Part shown: one piece after another, positions 6,079 to 14,221 of the stretch | Position numbering within the stretch: position 1 is the stretch's first letter | How the letters are laid out: each line of letters opens with the position of its first letter | DNA from: Clostridia bacterium | Lineage (GTDB): Bacteria > Bacillota > Clostridia > Oscillospirales > Ruminococcaceae | NCBI GenBank assembly: GCA_021152595.1 | Contig: JAGKVC010000029.1 | Location: 1 to 25,579 of the forward strand | Length of the DNA stretch: 25,579 nucleotides | Reading direction: 5' to 3' | Program-made: the position numbers and the translations under genes | The notes under the pieces: generated by a model | Database searches by the model: none | Seen by the model: only the letters and a program-made list of their open reading frames with translations | What the model was told of the DNA's origin: nothing

Positions 6079-8469
6079 ATGAAATCCAAAAAGCTCGCCG
6101 CGATGATGTCCGCGGCAATGCTGGCAGCGACGGCTGTACCGTTTACGTCCGCTGCGCCGGCATCGGCAGCTTCCAAGTATAATTATGCGGAAGCGCTGCA
6201 AAAATCCATGTTCTTCTACGAAGTCCAGCAGTCTGGCGTTCTGCCTGAGTGGAACAATGTGCCGTGGAGAGCAGATTCCATGGTCGATGAGAGCGGCAAG
6301 GACACGGATAAGGTTCCGGGCGGCTGGTACGACGCGGGCGACCACTTCAAATTCACACTGACGAATGCATATTCCGTTTCCCTGCTTGCATGGGGCTATC
6401 TGGAGTATGAGGACGCAATCAAAAAGGCCGGGCTCGACGAGCTCTACAAGAATAATATGAAGTTCGCAATGGACTATGTCCTCGCGTGTGATCTCGGCGG
6501 CGGCGAAATGGTCGGAACGATCGGCGACAGCGGCATGGATCACAATACATGGTGCAGCGCTGAGGTCTATCTGCGCAAGCATCACCTGAAGCAGGGCAAC
6601 TGGACGCGCGAATACGATACGGTCAAGAACTCCACCGTTGCGGCGCTTTCCGCAGCAGCACTGGCACAGGGCTACCTCATCTGGAAGGATGAGAATTACT
6701 TGAAGCATGCAAAAGACCTCTTTGAAGGTGCGGACAAGATCCGCAGCGCAAAGGATATCGGCAATATGTCCGGCATGTATAATACCTCGACATGGCTTGA
6801 CGACTGCATGTATGCTGCCTGCTGGCTCTATAAGGCGACCGGCGATCAATCCTATCTGGACAAGATCGAGAAGGATTATGTTCCGAACTTCCCGCAGGAG
6901 AATCAGTCCACCGACTGGAAATACACATGGGGACTTGCGTGGGACGATACCACACAGGCTGCTGCGCTGCTCTATGCGCAGATCACAAACAAGGAAGAGT
7001 GGATCAAGCACATTGACAAGCACATCCGCTACTGGATGGCGACCGGCGACAGCGACCTCAAGCCGTTCGAGGGCAATATTACAAAGGACGGTCTTTCGCA
7101 TCTGACAAACTGGGGCTGCCTGCGTCATGCCTGCAATACCGCATGGCTGACAAAGCTCGCCTGCGATACCGTACTCAAGGACGGCGGCAATGCCGATAAG
7201 TATAACAAGTGGGCTGATTCGCAGGTCAATTACTGCTTCGGCGACAATGCCCTGAAGCTCTCCTATGTGCTCGGTATGGGCGACAAGAATCCGGTTGCAA
7301 TTCACCACAGAACGGCATCCGGTATCCACGATGACCACTGGAATGAACTCGGTAAGGCTTCCGGCGGCGCTGAGGGCTGGCAGACGGAATATGCACATAC
7401 ACTTTACGGCGCGCTGATCGGCGGCCCGAAGAGCGACGGTTCCTACGATATGTCGCAGATCGGTGTTGCGAATTACGAGCAGACCGAGGTTGCGGTTGAC
7501 TACAACGCAGGCTATACCGCCGTGCTCTGTGCAATGCTCGACGAGAACGGCGGAACACCGCTCGCAGATTTCCCGCCGCAGGAAGAGCCGAAGTGGGCAG
7601 AATGGGAAGTCGCTGCTGTGATCAACGGCACTCCGGGCACCAGCTATACCGAAATCAAAATGTGGGCGATGAACCACACCGCATGGCCGACCAGAGTCCA
7701 GAAGGACGTTGAGGTTCGCTATTACTTCGACATCTCTGAGGTGCTTGAAAACGGTCTCACGATCGATGATGTTACCGTCGAGGGCAAATCCCAGCAGTAC
7801 AGCGCAGGCGAACAGGGATATGCAACTGTGACCGGTCCGCATCTCTACAAGGGCAATATCTACTACGCTTCGATCAAGTTCGAGGACGGCAGAGCGATCA
7901 TGCCGACCGGACAGTCCGAGCACCGCGATGAGGTGCAGTTCCGCATCTCCATTCCGGATGCTGTGAACGGTCAGTCCACCAAGGGCGCCTGGGATCCGTC
8001 GAACGATCCGTCCTACAAGGGCATCGAGGATGCAACCGACCTGAAGAAGGCGGATTCGATCAACGAGAACTTCGTCATGTTCGCAAACGGCGCACAGGTC
8101 TGGGGCGTTCAGCCGGACGGCACCAAGGGCGATTCCCGTGCAGACCTCGGCGAAATTGCAGTGCCGCAGGTGAGCGATGGCCCTGTTGATAAGCCTGAGA
8201 CCACCACGACGACGACTGTCACCACTGAGCCGGAGCCGACAGCATCGTTTCGCTACGGCGACGCCAACTGCGATAAGAAAGTGGATGTTTCCGATGCTGT
8301 TCTGCTTGCTCGCTTCCTCGCTGAGGATAAGACGGCGAAGGTCTCTACGCAGGGACAGAAAAACGCAGACTGCGACGGTGTGACCGGTCTGACTTCGGAT
8401 GATACTACCCGCATTCTGATGTACATTGCAAAGCTGGTCACTGAGGATCAGATGGGCAAGAAGATCTGA
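6079..8469 (+). CDS. Cellulosomal GH9 endoglucanase: GH9-CBM3c-dockerin
   Basis: A 796-residue secreted enzyme that hydrolyses beta-1,4-glucan bonds of cellulose with inversion. The signal peptide is about residues 1-31. The GH9 catalytic domain (about 33-480) shows DAGDHFKF (85-92; D85 and D88 position the water/base), IHHRTASG (408-415) and NYEQTEVA with probable general acid E470. A CBM3c-like module (about 505-705) begins with WAEWEVAAVINGTPG. GH9 joined to CBM3c is typical of processive endoglucanases (family knowledge). After a short TTTTT linker comes a dockerin (about 724-796). Its first calcium loop from D728 is canonical (D-N-D-D-D). In the second, loop positions 5 and 9 are Val and Thr, so calcium binding may be weaker. 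It has its own promoter and terminator and would plug into scaffoldin cohesins. Confidence 0.95.
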   Translation: MKSKKLAAMMSAAMLAATAVPFTSAAPASAASKYNYAEALQKSMFFYEVQQSGVLPEWNNVPWRADSMVDESGKDTDKVPGGWYDAGDHFKFTLTNAYSVSLLAWGYLEYEDAIKKAGLDELYKNNMKFAMDYVLACDLGGGEMVGTIGDSGMDHNTWCSAEVYLRKHHLKQGNWTREYDTVKNSTVAALSAAALAQGYLIWKDENYLKHAKDLFEGADKIRSAKDIGNMSGMYNTSTWLDDCMYAACWLYKATGDQSYLDKIEKDYVPNFPQENQSTDWKYTWGLAWDDTTQAAALLYAQITNKEEWIKHIDKHIRYWMATGDSDLKPFEGNITKDGLSHLTNWGCLRHACNTAWLTKLACDTVLKDGGNADKYNKWADSQVNYCFGDNALKLSYVLGMGDKNPVAIHHRTASGIHDDHWNELGKASGGAEGWQTEYAHTLYGALIGGPKSDGSYDMSQIGVANYEQTEVAVDYNAGYTAVLCAMLDENGGTPLADFPPQEEPKWAEWEVAAVINGTPGTSYTEIKMWAMNHTAWPTRVQKDVEVRYYFDISEVLENGLTIDDVTVEGKSQQYSAGEQGYATVTGPHLYKGNIYYASIKFEDGRAIMPTGQSEHRDEVQFRISIPDAVNGQSTKGAWDPSNDPSYKGIEDATDLKKADSINENFVMFANGAQVWGVQPDGTKGDSRADLGEIAVPQVSDGPVDKPETTTTTTVTTEPEPTASFRYGDANCDKKVDVSDAVLLARFLAEDKTAKVSTQGQKNADCDGVTGLTSDDTTRILMYIAKLVTEDQMGKKI

Positions 8470-8498
8470 TCGGACGATCGGACAGCAAATTTAATCAT

Positions 8499-8543
8499 AA
8501 AAGCCGTGAAATCAAAGCAAAAGCTGCGATTTCACGGCTTTTT
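8499..8543. terminator. Bidirectional-type terminator after GH9 gene
   Basis: The perfect 15-bp stem AAAAGCCGTGAAATC / GATTTCACGGCTTTT has A-rich and T-rich flanks. It lies 30 nt after the GH9 stop. Confidence 0.9.
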
Positions 8544-8748
8544 GCATACAGAGCGGCGCACCGTATCCTGCATACAGTGCGCCGGTATTCCAAAGCGAAG
8601 AACACGCTGCCCCCTGAACGAAAAGCGCTTCTGAGGGCAGCGCGCAGGGCATACTGCCACTTTCCGTTCGTCGGAGTGCGGCTCAGCCGCTTGACAGTAT
8701 TATATGCGGTTTTCCCGAAAATGCAACTGGAAAGATTTGTATGATGCG
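8544..8748. other. Hairpin-rich non-coding stretch
   Basis: No gene is supported here. Visible structures are GGCGCAC/GTGCGCC (8555-8561 with 8577-8583), CGCTGCCC/GGGCAGCG (8605-8612 with 8635-8642) and a short GCGGCT/AGCCGC near 8680. This resembles remnants of interspersed structured repeats. I see no promoter with convincing spacing. Confidence 0.5.
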
Positions 8749-8776
8749 GTATCTCCGATGGATTTGTAATGGGGGC
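8749..8776 (+). repeat. Interspersed 27-nt motif, copy A
   Basis: It starts GTATCTCCGATGG and ends TTTGTAATGGGGG. It matches copies at 12611 and 17995 base for base and the copy at 18341 with two changes. A small hairpin, GCACGC-AGG-GCGTGC, follows directly. Confidence 0.85.
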
Positions 8777-8865
8777 ACGCAGGGCGTGCTGCCGATATGC
8801 GAAAGTCCGAATGATTCAGAACAAGAAATGAAGCGCTGTGTTCCGATCGAGGAAACAGAATAGAA

Positions 8866-8908
8866 TGAAAGCCGCTAAATCAACGAATTTGCGTCGATTT
8901 AACGGCTT
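8866..8908 (-). terminator. Probable terminator of the leftward tetR-symporter unit
   Basis: The stem AAGCCG-TAAATC / GATTTA-CGGCTT (one mismatch) is followed on the minus strand by TTTC. It lies about 75 nt past the symporter stop codon. Confidence 0.65.
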
Positions 8909-8929
8909 GTTTATATCCGGTATAAAAAA

Positions 8930-8990
8930 CGGGAGTCCAGAGGGATAATATCCCTCTGGTGGGAGTTTGAGGGCAAAGCCCTCATTATTG
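8930..8990 (-). repeat. Structured repeat module, reversed copy E, overlapping the symporter stop
   Basis: Read on the minus strand it contains GAGGGC-TTT-GCCCTC, AAACTCCC, the 11-bp-arm palindrome CCAGAGGGATA/TATCCCTCTGG (8937-8959), ACTCCC and a T-run. The module at 12631-12690 has the same order with different stem sequences (GGGGGC/GCCCCC, then CTGGGGATA/TATCCCCAG, then ACCCC). The symporter stop codon at 8985-8987 lies at its edge. Confidence 0.75.
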
Positions 8991-10391
8991 ATCCGTCGGA
9001 GACACCTTATTTTCTCCGTCAGCGCCGATGTTAGCGAGAACCTTTTTCTCGTTATAGCGCAGGAATACGATGCCGCCGAGCAGACACAGCACAACTGCGA
9101 GCCCTGCCGTCAGACGGTAGCCGAGCCCGTAGCCTGCTTCGCCCTTCGGGGTATCTCTGCCGATCACGGCGATACTTGTGAACAGCAGCATTGCCGCAGA
9201 CTGCCCGAGCTTGAACGCAAAGGTACGCGCCGCATAGAACATGCCCTGCCGGCTTTCACCGGTCGCCTTCTGATCCTCCTCGGAGATATCCGCGACAACA
9301 GCCTGCGGCAGGATGCCGAGAATCGCCATCGGGATTGCTGCGAGCGCCGCGATAATCACGCCGTATACCAGCGGCGGAACCGGCGTTTTGCCCGCAAAGG
9401 CTGTCACGAGAAATGCAAGCGAGAAAAATCCGAACGCAAATGCAATCAGCTTCTTTTTGCCGATTTTTTTCGAGATAATATTGACGAACGGATAGCAGAC
9501 GAGGCTCAGCACGGTCATCACCGCGAACAGCGGAAATGTCATGGAATCCTCCAGCCCCATCAGTACCGTAATGTAAAACGGCAGACCGGTCTGGAAGAGC
9601 GTCAGTCCGATCCAGTAGAGAATATCGGAGCAGACGAAAATGCGGAAATCCTTGTTTTTGAATGTTGCGATCAGGGAGCTGAATGCGGATGCCTTGCTCG
9701 GCGTGGTGTCGGCATAGGTCTGTTCATCAATGAGAAACGCCGGAATCAGCATGCAGATCACAGCGATCACGGCGAGAATGCCGATCGTGATGCGGTAGCT
9801 GCCTGCATAGCCTGCCGCGCCCGTGAACAGTCCTGCGATATTCGGCACGAGATAGGCGATTGCCGTACCGAAGAAATAGGTCACGGAGATAAACGTCGAA
9901 AGATTGATGCGTGCATTCTGCGTCCTGCCAAGCTCCGGAATGAGCGCGTTATAGGGTGTGCAGTAGCAAGTCATGCAGAAATAGAAGAGCATCGCGCAGA
10001 GGAACAGACAGACCGTATTCACGGCGCTTTCCCCTTTGACGGGCGAACAGAACATCAGAACGGTCACAAGTCCGAACGGGATCGCCGCATACCGCATGAA
10101 CGGGATGCGTCTGCCGAGGCGGTGCCTGCATCCGTCGGATTTTCCGGCAATCAGCGGATCGGTGACAGCATCAAAGATTCTGCCGATTGCGGTAATCAGT
10201 CCGATAATCGTCAGCCCGAGGAATGTGCCCTGCGGAATGAATGTGAGCTGTCCCTTTGCAAGCTCCTCTCCGCTGGGCTGGAAGAAATAGACAAGCCAGT
10301 TTGCGATGATGCCGGACAGGATCGACCATCCGAGCTGACCGACCGCAAAGATCCACAATGTCTTATTCGTGGCGATTTTCTTCTCCGTCAT
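8985..10391 (-). CDS. GPH-type (MelB-like) sugar:cation symporter, MFS
   Basis: A 468-residue integral membrane protein with about 12 hydrophobic segments. The motif at residues 70-100 (GRIFDAVTDPL, then GKSDGCRHRLGRRIPF) matches the glycoside-pentoside-hexuronide:cation symporter family, whose Asp residues in helix 2 bind the coupling cation. The family imports oligosaccharides or glycosides, and the substrate cannot be read here. The start is set at 10391 because AAGGAG lies 7 nt upstream. An upstream in-frame Met would read through the regulator gene without a site. It overlaps the tetR stop by 29 nt, so translation is likely coupled and the regulator probably controls this transporter. 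Its 3' end abuts a structured repeat. Confidence 0.88.
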   Translation of the reverse strand: MTEKKIATNKTLWIFAVGQLGWSILSGIIANWLVYFFQPSGEELAKGQLTFIPQGTFLGLTIIGLITAIGRIFDAVTDPLIAGKSDGCRHRLGRRIPFMRYAAIPFGLVTVLMFCSPVKGESAVNTVCLFLCAMLFYFCMTCYCTPYNALIPELGRTQNARINLSTFISVTYFFGTAIAYLVPNIAGLFTGAAGYAGSYRITIGILAVIAVICMLIPAFLIDEQTYADTTPSKASAFSSLIATFKNKDFRIFVCSDILYWIGLTLFQTGLPFYITVLMGLEDSMTFPLFAVMTVLSLVCYPFVNIISKKIGKKKLIAFAFGFFSLAFLVTAFAGKTPVPPLVYGVIIAALAAIPMAILGILPQAVVADISEEDQKATGESRQGMFYAARTFAFKLGQSAAMLLFTSIAVIGRDTPKGEAGYGLGYRLTAGLAVVLCLLGGIVFLRYNEKKVLANIGADGENKVSPTDQ

Positions 10392-11043
10392 TTGTGTTCT
10401 CCTTCCTGAGATAGCTGACCGCCATCGCGGCGAGCATTTCCAGTTCGGCTCTGCCGTTGCCGAAGTCATCAGAGGGGAGCAGTTCACCGCAGAGCATTTT
10501 CTTGCAAAGCGAGAGCATGGAGTGACCGAATGTCAGGTAGAACAGCTTGAAGTCGATATTGTCGCGGACAGTGCCGTCGGCCGTACCGGCAAGATAAGCT
10601 GATTCCATATAGGGGTAGAAATTGATGATCGAGCGCTCATATTCAAAAAGCGCTGCCTTGGGAACATTTTCGTGCTGGAGCATGAGGTCGAATTCTCCGA
10701 CGAGCCGCATCAGATCCCTGTGCGTATCAAACAGCACCAGATACATGTGCATCAGGTCAGAGAGCCGCTTGATGCCGCTCTGCCGCAGGAACACTTCCGA
10801 TTCAAAGACGTGTTCATACATGCCGCGCAGCGCGTTCCAGAGATGTGTCATTGCCGCAATGGTGATCATAGTTTTCGTGCCGAAGTAGCGGTAGAGTGTT
10901 GCAACGCCGACGCCGCAGGCATCCGCGATGTCGGTCATCTTGACAGCTTCGATTCCGTTCCGGAGAAACATCTCGGCGCTGATCTCAACCGCACGCTCGA
11001 TCCGCTTGGATTTGAGACTTTCCTGCGAATGTTGATTTTCCAC
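10363..11043 (-). CDS. TetR/AcrR-family transcriptional regulator
   Basis: A 226-residue soluble protein. The N-terminal TetR-type helix-turn-helix (about residues 36-56) reads MTDIADACGVGVATLYRYFGTK, a clear family signature. The C-terminal ligand-binding half is divergent, as usual. The start codon is GTG, supported by AGGAGG at 11052-11057, 8 nt away. The gene overlaps the downstream symporter by 29 nt and is divergent from the glycosyltransferase-like gene. The intergenic region holds two opposed promoters and a palindrome that the protein probably binds, which would make it autoregulated (inference). The inducer is unknown. Confidence 0.93.
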   Translation of the reverse strand: MENQHSQESLKSKRIERAVEISAEMFLRNGIEAVKMTDIADACGVGVATLYRYFGTKTMITIAAMTHLWNALRGMYEHVFESEVFLRQSGIKRLSDLMHMYLVLFDTHRDLMRLVGEFDLMLQHENVPKAALFEYERSIINFYPYMESAYLAGTADGTVRDNIDFKLFYLTFGHSMLSLCKKMLCGELLPSDDFGNGRAELEMLAAMAVSYLRKENTNDGEENRHE

Positions 11044-11072
11044 TTGACAAACCTCCTATTTTGTGATAGACT
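11044..11072 (+). promoter_or_regulatory. Predicted promoter reading right to the glycosyltransferase gene
   Basis: TTGACA, 17-bp spacer, extended -10 TGATAGACT. It is the mirror image of the promoter at 11114-11142. The predicted start is near 11079. Confidence 0.65.
11052..11057 (-). promoter_or_regulatory. Ribosome-binding site deciding the GTG start of tetR
   Basis: AGGAGG on the minus strand, 8 nt before GTG at 11043. It lies inside the spacer of the opposite-strand promoter at 11044-11072. Confidence 0.85.
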
Positions 11073-11086
11073 ATATATCAAATGTG

Positions 11087-11107
11087 ATAGTATGGCTATC
11101 ATACTAT
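11087..11107. promoter_or_regulatory. Operator-like palindrome between tetR and glycosyltransferase gene
   Basis: Perfect inverted repeat ATAGTATG-N5-CATACTAT. It lies between the two opposed -10 boxes and covers the predicted start sites. GATAG/CTATC half-sites recur at 11066, 11086, 11096 and 11111. Confidence 0.65.
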
Positions 11108-11113
11108 ATTGAT

Positions 11114-11142
11114 AGTCTAGCATATTATTTTGCATTTGTCAA
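11114..11142 (-). promoter_or_regulatory. Predicted promoter reading left to tetR-symporter
   Basis: On the minus strand: TTGACA, 17-bp spacer, extended -10 TGCTAGACT. The predicted start is near 11107, inside the palindrome. Confidence 0.65.
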
Positions 11143-11161
11143 GTAGGGGGGCGGCAAAAAA

Positions 11162-12631
11162 ATGGAGAAGTCCAGGCGCATTTTCGGCAACGAAATGTCT
11201 GAGCGCAGCTACCGGAAAGCACTCCGGACAAAGGAGAAATTCGCGCGCAAATACGGCGATGACGGCGACCGGATTTATCATCTGCGCACCGAGCCTGCTC
11301 CTGCAATCGGCGGTCTGCTCGGCGTGCAGAATCTCGTGCTGAGCGAGGAAACCGGCGTTTCTTTCGATGAAAAAAGCGTCGTGATCGGCAATATCCGCAT
11401 GGGTTTCGGACATTACCGCATCTCGATGGCTATGGCTTCCGCGGCGCGTGCGCTGGGCTGTCAGCCCTATTGGTTTGATCTGCATTCCTTTCAGCAGGCA
11501 GCCTGCGGCAAGATCATCGGCGAGCAGAATCAGCTCTATTCGCTCGGCTCACGGCTTTCGCAGCAGGTTCCGCCCTTTAATAAGCTCGTCTGGGAGCCGC
11601 TCAACAGCGAGGGTTTCCGCCGCCTGAGTTATAATTGCTCCGATCAGAAAACCGCTGAGCTGATGACCGGCGTTTACTCCGATCTCCCGAAGGATATCCC
11701 CTTTATTGCAACGCATGTCTGGCCCTCGCAGGCGGCAATTCATGCGGGACTGACACATGTGGTCAATGCGGTGCCGGATAACTGGCCGATGGCGCTGCAT
11801 CTTTCCGAGGGCGCTGTACATACGGTGCAGACACCCTCCGCCTATCTCGGATACCGGGCGCTGCGCGGCATGGACAGCGCGCGTTCGCTGTATCCCATGC
11901 CGAAAAATGCAGTCGTCTATACGGGGCATTATGTCGATCATGAGCTGGTCAGCAATATTGAAGCGGATTGCGCAAAACGCATTTCGCGGATGCGAAGCGG
12001 TGCGCCGAAGCGCTGGCTGATGTCTGTCGGCGGTGCAGGTGCGCAGAAGGAGATTTTTGTCACGATCATCCGGCGGCTGATTCCGGCAATCAAAAAGGAG
12101 AAAGCTGCGCTCTTTGTCAATGTCGGCGACCATGCAAATGTCTGGCAGGAGCTTCTGCGTGCAATTCCCGAGATGCAGCCTCTGCTGCACAGGCACTTCG
12201 ATGATTTCGATGAGACTGTGCGGTTCTGCGAGGAGGCATATGACGGTGCCGTGACGGGGATTCATGCATTCTGCCATAAGGATATTTTTGCGGCGGTTTA
12301 TTCGACGAATCTGCTGATGCGCGTTTCGGATGTTCTGATTACAAAGCCGAGTGAGCTGTCGTTCTATCCGGTTCCCAAGCTGATGATCCACCGCGTCGGC
12401 GGACATGAGGCATGGGGCGCGATCCGTTCCGCGGAGCTGGGCGACGGCACCTATGAATGCAGCACGCCCTCTGAGACCGCTGCGATGCTCGTGCTGCTGC
12501 AAAAGAACGGCGATATCATCGAGCAGATGTGCGGACATATTCAGGCGGCTAAGCAGGCAGGCATCTATGACGGCGCCTACCGTGCGGTCGAGCTTGCGCT
12601 CCATAGAAATGTATCTCCGATGGATTTGTAA
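11162..12631 (+). CDS. GT-B-like (MurG/MGDG-synthase-like) putative glycosyltransferase
   Basis: A 489-residue soluble protein. Residues 73-100 (SVVIGNIRMGFGHYRISMAM ... ARALG) resemble the N-terminal acceptor-side glycine loop of GT28-type GT-B enzymes. The region near 385-420 (DVLITKPSELSFYPVPKLM, with VGGHEAWGA after it) resembles their C-terminal nucleotide-sugar side. Between them SVGGAGAQKE (about 285-294) fits the start of the second Rossmann domain. A UDP-sugar transferase is the best guess. Donor and acceptor are unknown, and no partner gene is visible. AGGGGGG lies about 10 nt before ATG. The last residues (VSPMDL) and the stop codon are encoded by repeat copy B, so the original C-terminus may have been replaced. 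It is divergent from tetR and probably shares its operator. Confidence 0.6.
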   Translation: MEKSRRIFGNEMSERSYRKALRTKEKFARKYGDDGDRIYHLRTEPAPAIGGLLGVQNLVLSEETGVSFDEKSVVIGNIRMGFGHYRISMAMASAARALGCQPYWFDLHSFQQAACGKIIGEQNQLYSLGSRLSQQVPPFNKLVWEPLNSEGFRRLSYNCSDQKTAELMTGVYSDLPKDIPFIATHVWPSQAAIHAGLTHVVNAVPDNWPMALHLSEGAVHTVQTPSAYLGYRALRGMDSARSLYPMPKNAVVYTGHYVDHELVSNIEADCAKRISRMRSGAPKRWLMSVGGAGAQKEIFVTIIRRLIPAIKKEKAALFVNVGDHANVWQELLRAIPEMQPLLHRHFDDFDETVRFCEEAYDGAVTGIHAFCHKDIFAAVYSTNLLMRVSDVLITKPSELSFYPVPKLMIHRVGGHEAWGAIRSAELGDGTYECSTPSETAAMLVLLQKNGDIIEQMCGHIQAAKQAGIYDGAYRAVELALHRNVSPMDL

Positions 12632-12990
12632 TGGGGGCTGCTCGCCCCCAAACCCCTCGCTGGGGATATTATCCCCAGACCCCATTTTTATGTGTGGATA
12701 ATAGTAAGCCGCTCCAATTGGCGCTGATTGGAGCGGCTTTCGTTTTGGGCGTACAGCATATCGAAAGTTTTGGTCGAGCTTTTTCACCGCGCCGTGCGCG
12801 GCTCCGTATTGCGCTGCCGGAGCGCCAATATAAAAGTTTTGATCAAACTTTTTCAAAAGTTTGCGGGGTCGAGGGGCAGAGCCCTCGTCGCTCGTCGCAA
12901 CGAGCGAAACTCCCCTGGCGTTCAAGAGCTCGAGGGCTTGGGCACCTGCGATAGAGGTGCCCATTCTGAAATAGCATCCGCGAAGCGGAT
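12611..12990 (+). repeat. Structured interspersed repeat, long copy B
   Basis: It begins with the 27-nt motif (12611-12637), then hairpin GGGGGC/GCCCCC, palindrome CTGGGGATA/TATCCCCAG (12660-12678) and ACCCC with a T-run. A GCCGCTCC terminator-like hairpin follows. The distal part shares with copy C a GCTCCG/CGGAGC stem, alternative AAAGTTT/AAACTTT hairpins, and stems at 12870-12887, 12889-12906, 12940-12962 and 12976-12990. Several stems differ from copy C by compensated pairs. No protein-coding gene was seen between 12632 and 13146. Confidence 0.85.
12707..12741 (+). terminator. Terminator after the glycosyltransferase-like gene, inside repeat B
   Basis: The 13-bp stem AAGCCGCTCCAAT / ATTGGAGCGGCTT has an 8-nt loop and a following T. 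It is absent from copy C, which keeps only its first part. Confidence 0.8.
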
Positions 12991-13045
12991 TCCTATTTTT
13001 ATTTATAATCTTCCCGTTTCGCCAACCCTTTCTGCTATTCCCCTC

Positions 13046-13074
13046 TTGCACTTTTCGGCGTGATGTGCTATAAT
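13046..13074 (+). promoter_or_regulatory. Predicted promoter of the four-gene operon
   Basis: TTGCAC, 17-bp spacer, extended -10 TGCTATAAT. It lies 73 nt before the first start codon. Confidence 0.8.
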
Positions 13075-13146
13075 ATAAGTTGGCGATTTGTTTCAGGTCG
13101 CTGCAAAGAAATAGAATGCAGAACAACAAGAAAAAGGATGATTCAA

Positions 13147-13638
13147 ATGCAATTTATCGACCAGCTCAAGGCGGAGGTCCGGATCCACGGCGATATGGAG
13201 ACCGATTTCCGCAGCCGCCGCTATCATCAGGCGCGCAATCTTGCGGCGAAGTACATCGACATCATCGAGGAGCAGGCGCGGATCTCTGCACGAAGCGGAG
13301 ATTATGAGCGCCTGGACGGTCATGCGCTGATCAGCGGATTCTGCGCACTGAACGAAAAGGATTTCGATCATCCCTTTGCGGTCAGTGTGAAGAAAAAACG
13401 CTTTATGCACCATAAGCAGGAGACGGTTTCGCTCAATACGGAAAATGAGCTGTTTGATGCATTCCTTTCCGCATTTAAGCAGCTCTGCGAGCAGGAGCAT
13501 ATCACCTGCCACCCGTTTCAGGTGCAGATCCTCGATAAAGACGGCAAGCTCTGCTATCATACGCTGCCTGTCACGCTGCGCAAGCCGAAAAAAGAGAAGA
13601 TTCAGGCTTTCGGCTTCCCGTATCAGATTGAATTCTGA
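13147..13638 (+). CDS. Uncharacterised protein, paralogue of the next gene
   Basis: A 163-residue soluble protein that I do not recognise. The N-terminal half is predicted helical and rich in charged residues. The middle has DYERLDGHALISGFCALNE, then ELFDAFLSAFKQLCEQEHI, and the C-terminus is FGFPYQIEF. The same landmarks recur in the following gene, so the two arose by tandem duplication. There is no signal peptide, membrane segment or catalytic motif. ATG at 13147 is preferred over the in-frame ATG at 13138 because AAGGA (13134-13138) would be too close to the latter. It is first in an operon with the paralogue, a COG3581-type protein and a membrane protein. Confidence 0.8.
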   Translation: MQFIDQLKAEVRIHGDMETDFRSRRYHQARNLAAKYIDIIEEQARISARSGDYERLDGHALISGFCALNEKDFDHPFAVSVKKKRFMHHKQETVSLNTENELFDAFLSAFKQLCEQEHITCHPFQVQILDKDGKLCYHTLPVTLRKPKKEKIQAFGFPYQIEF

Positions 13639-13652
13639 AAGGAGTGTGTGTG

Positions 13653-14180
13653 ATGGATATGCAGTATGCAATGAAGCCGGAGCAGGACGCCGGTTTTGCC
13701 GCGGCACTCCGGCAGGATGCAGATGCCCACGCGAGCAAGCAGATCAATCTGCAAAGCATCCACTTCCAGCAGGGGCGCGAGATCGCGGAAACCTATGTCA
13801 ATATGATGAAAAGCTATGCGCGGCTCGATGCGCAGTCCGGCAGATATGAGCGCGACGGCAGCGCAATGGTCGTCAGCGGATTCTGCCGCATTGAGGAGCC
13901 GCATTTTGATAAGCCGCTGCTCAATCGTGAGCGCAAACAGAGCTTCTGGACCGCGCAGTGGCACGAGACCTATTCGCTCTGCAAGCCGCGCAGCGACCTG
14001 TTTGACGCATTTTGTACCAGCTTTGCGGAATTCTGCAAGGCTGAGCATATCGAAATCGGGACGCTCTGTGCGCTCGTCCGGACAAAATCCGGAACGCTGG
14101 AGCAGCGCCCCTTCCCCGTGGAGACCGTGCTTCCGGAATATCTGGAGGCGATCGGCTTCCCCTATCAGATCCGCTTCTGA
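13653..14180 (+). CDS. Uncharacterised protein, paralogue of the previous gene
   Basis: A 175-residue soluble protein. Shared landmarks with the previous gene are RYERDGSAMVVSGFC, then DLFDAFCTSFAEFCKAEHI and the C-terminal GFPYQIRF. Overall divergence is high, so the duplication is old or the copies have specialised. The N-terminus differs (DMQYAMKPEQDAGFAAALRQ). ATG at 13653 is chosen because AAAGGAG (13638-13644) lies 8 nt away, overlapping the upstream stop codon. GTG codons at 13644 and 13650 are alternatives without better spacing. No function can be assigned. Confidence 0.8.
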   Translation: MDMQYAMKPEQDAGFAAALRQDADAHASKQINLQSIHFQQGREIAETYVNMMKSYARLDAQSGRYERDGSAMVVSGFCRIEEPHFDKPLLNRERKQSFWTAQWHETYSLCKPRSDLFDAFCTSFAEFCKAEHIEIGTLCALVRTKSGTLEQRPFPVETVLPEYLEAIGFPYQIRF

Positions 14181-14221
14181 TCCCCTGCCCTGCGCAGTGA
14201 ATCAAGTTATGGAGGTTATCA

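Noticed and set aside
6025..7923. 632-codon minus-strand open frame opposite the GH9 gene
   Set aside because: The GH9 active-site motifs, CBM3c and signal peptide are on the plus strand. The antisense frame is a codon-bias shadow.
8816..9094. 92-codon minus-strand open frame before the symporter end
   Set aside because: It spans the structured repeat and the end of the symporter gene, has no ribosome-binding site and shows only repeat-derived sequence.
12405..12701. 98-codon open frame across the glycosyltransferase end and repeat B
   Set aside because: It is out of frame with the real gene, and its tail is only the translated repeat.
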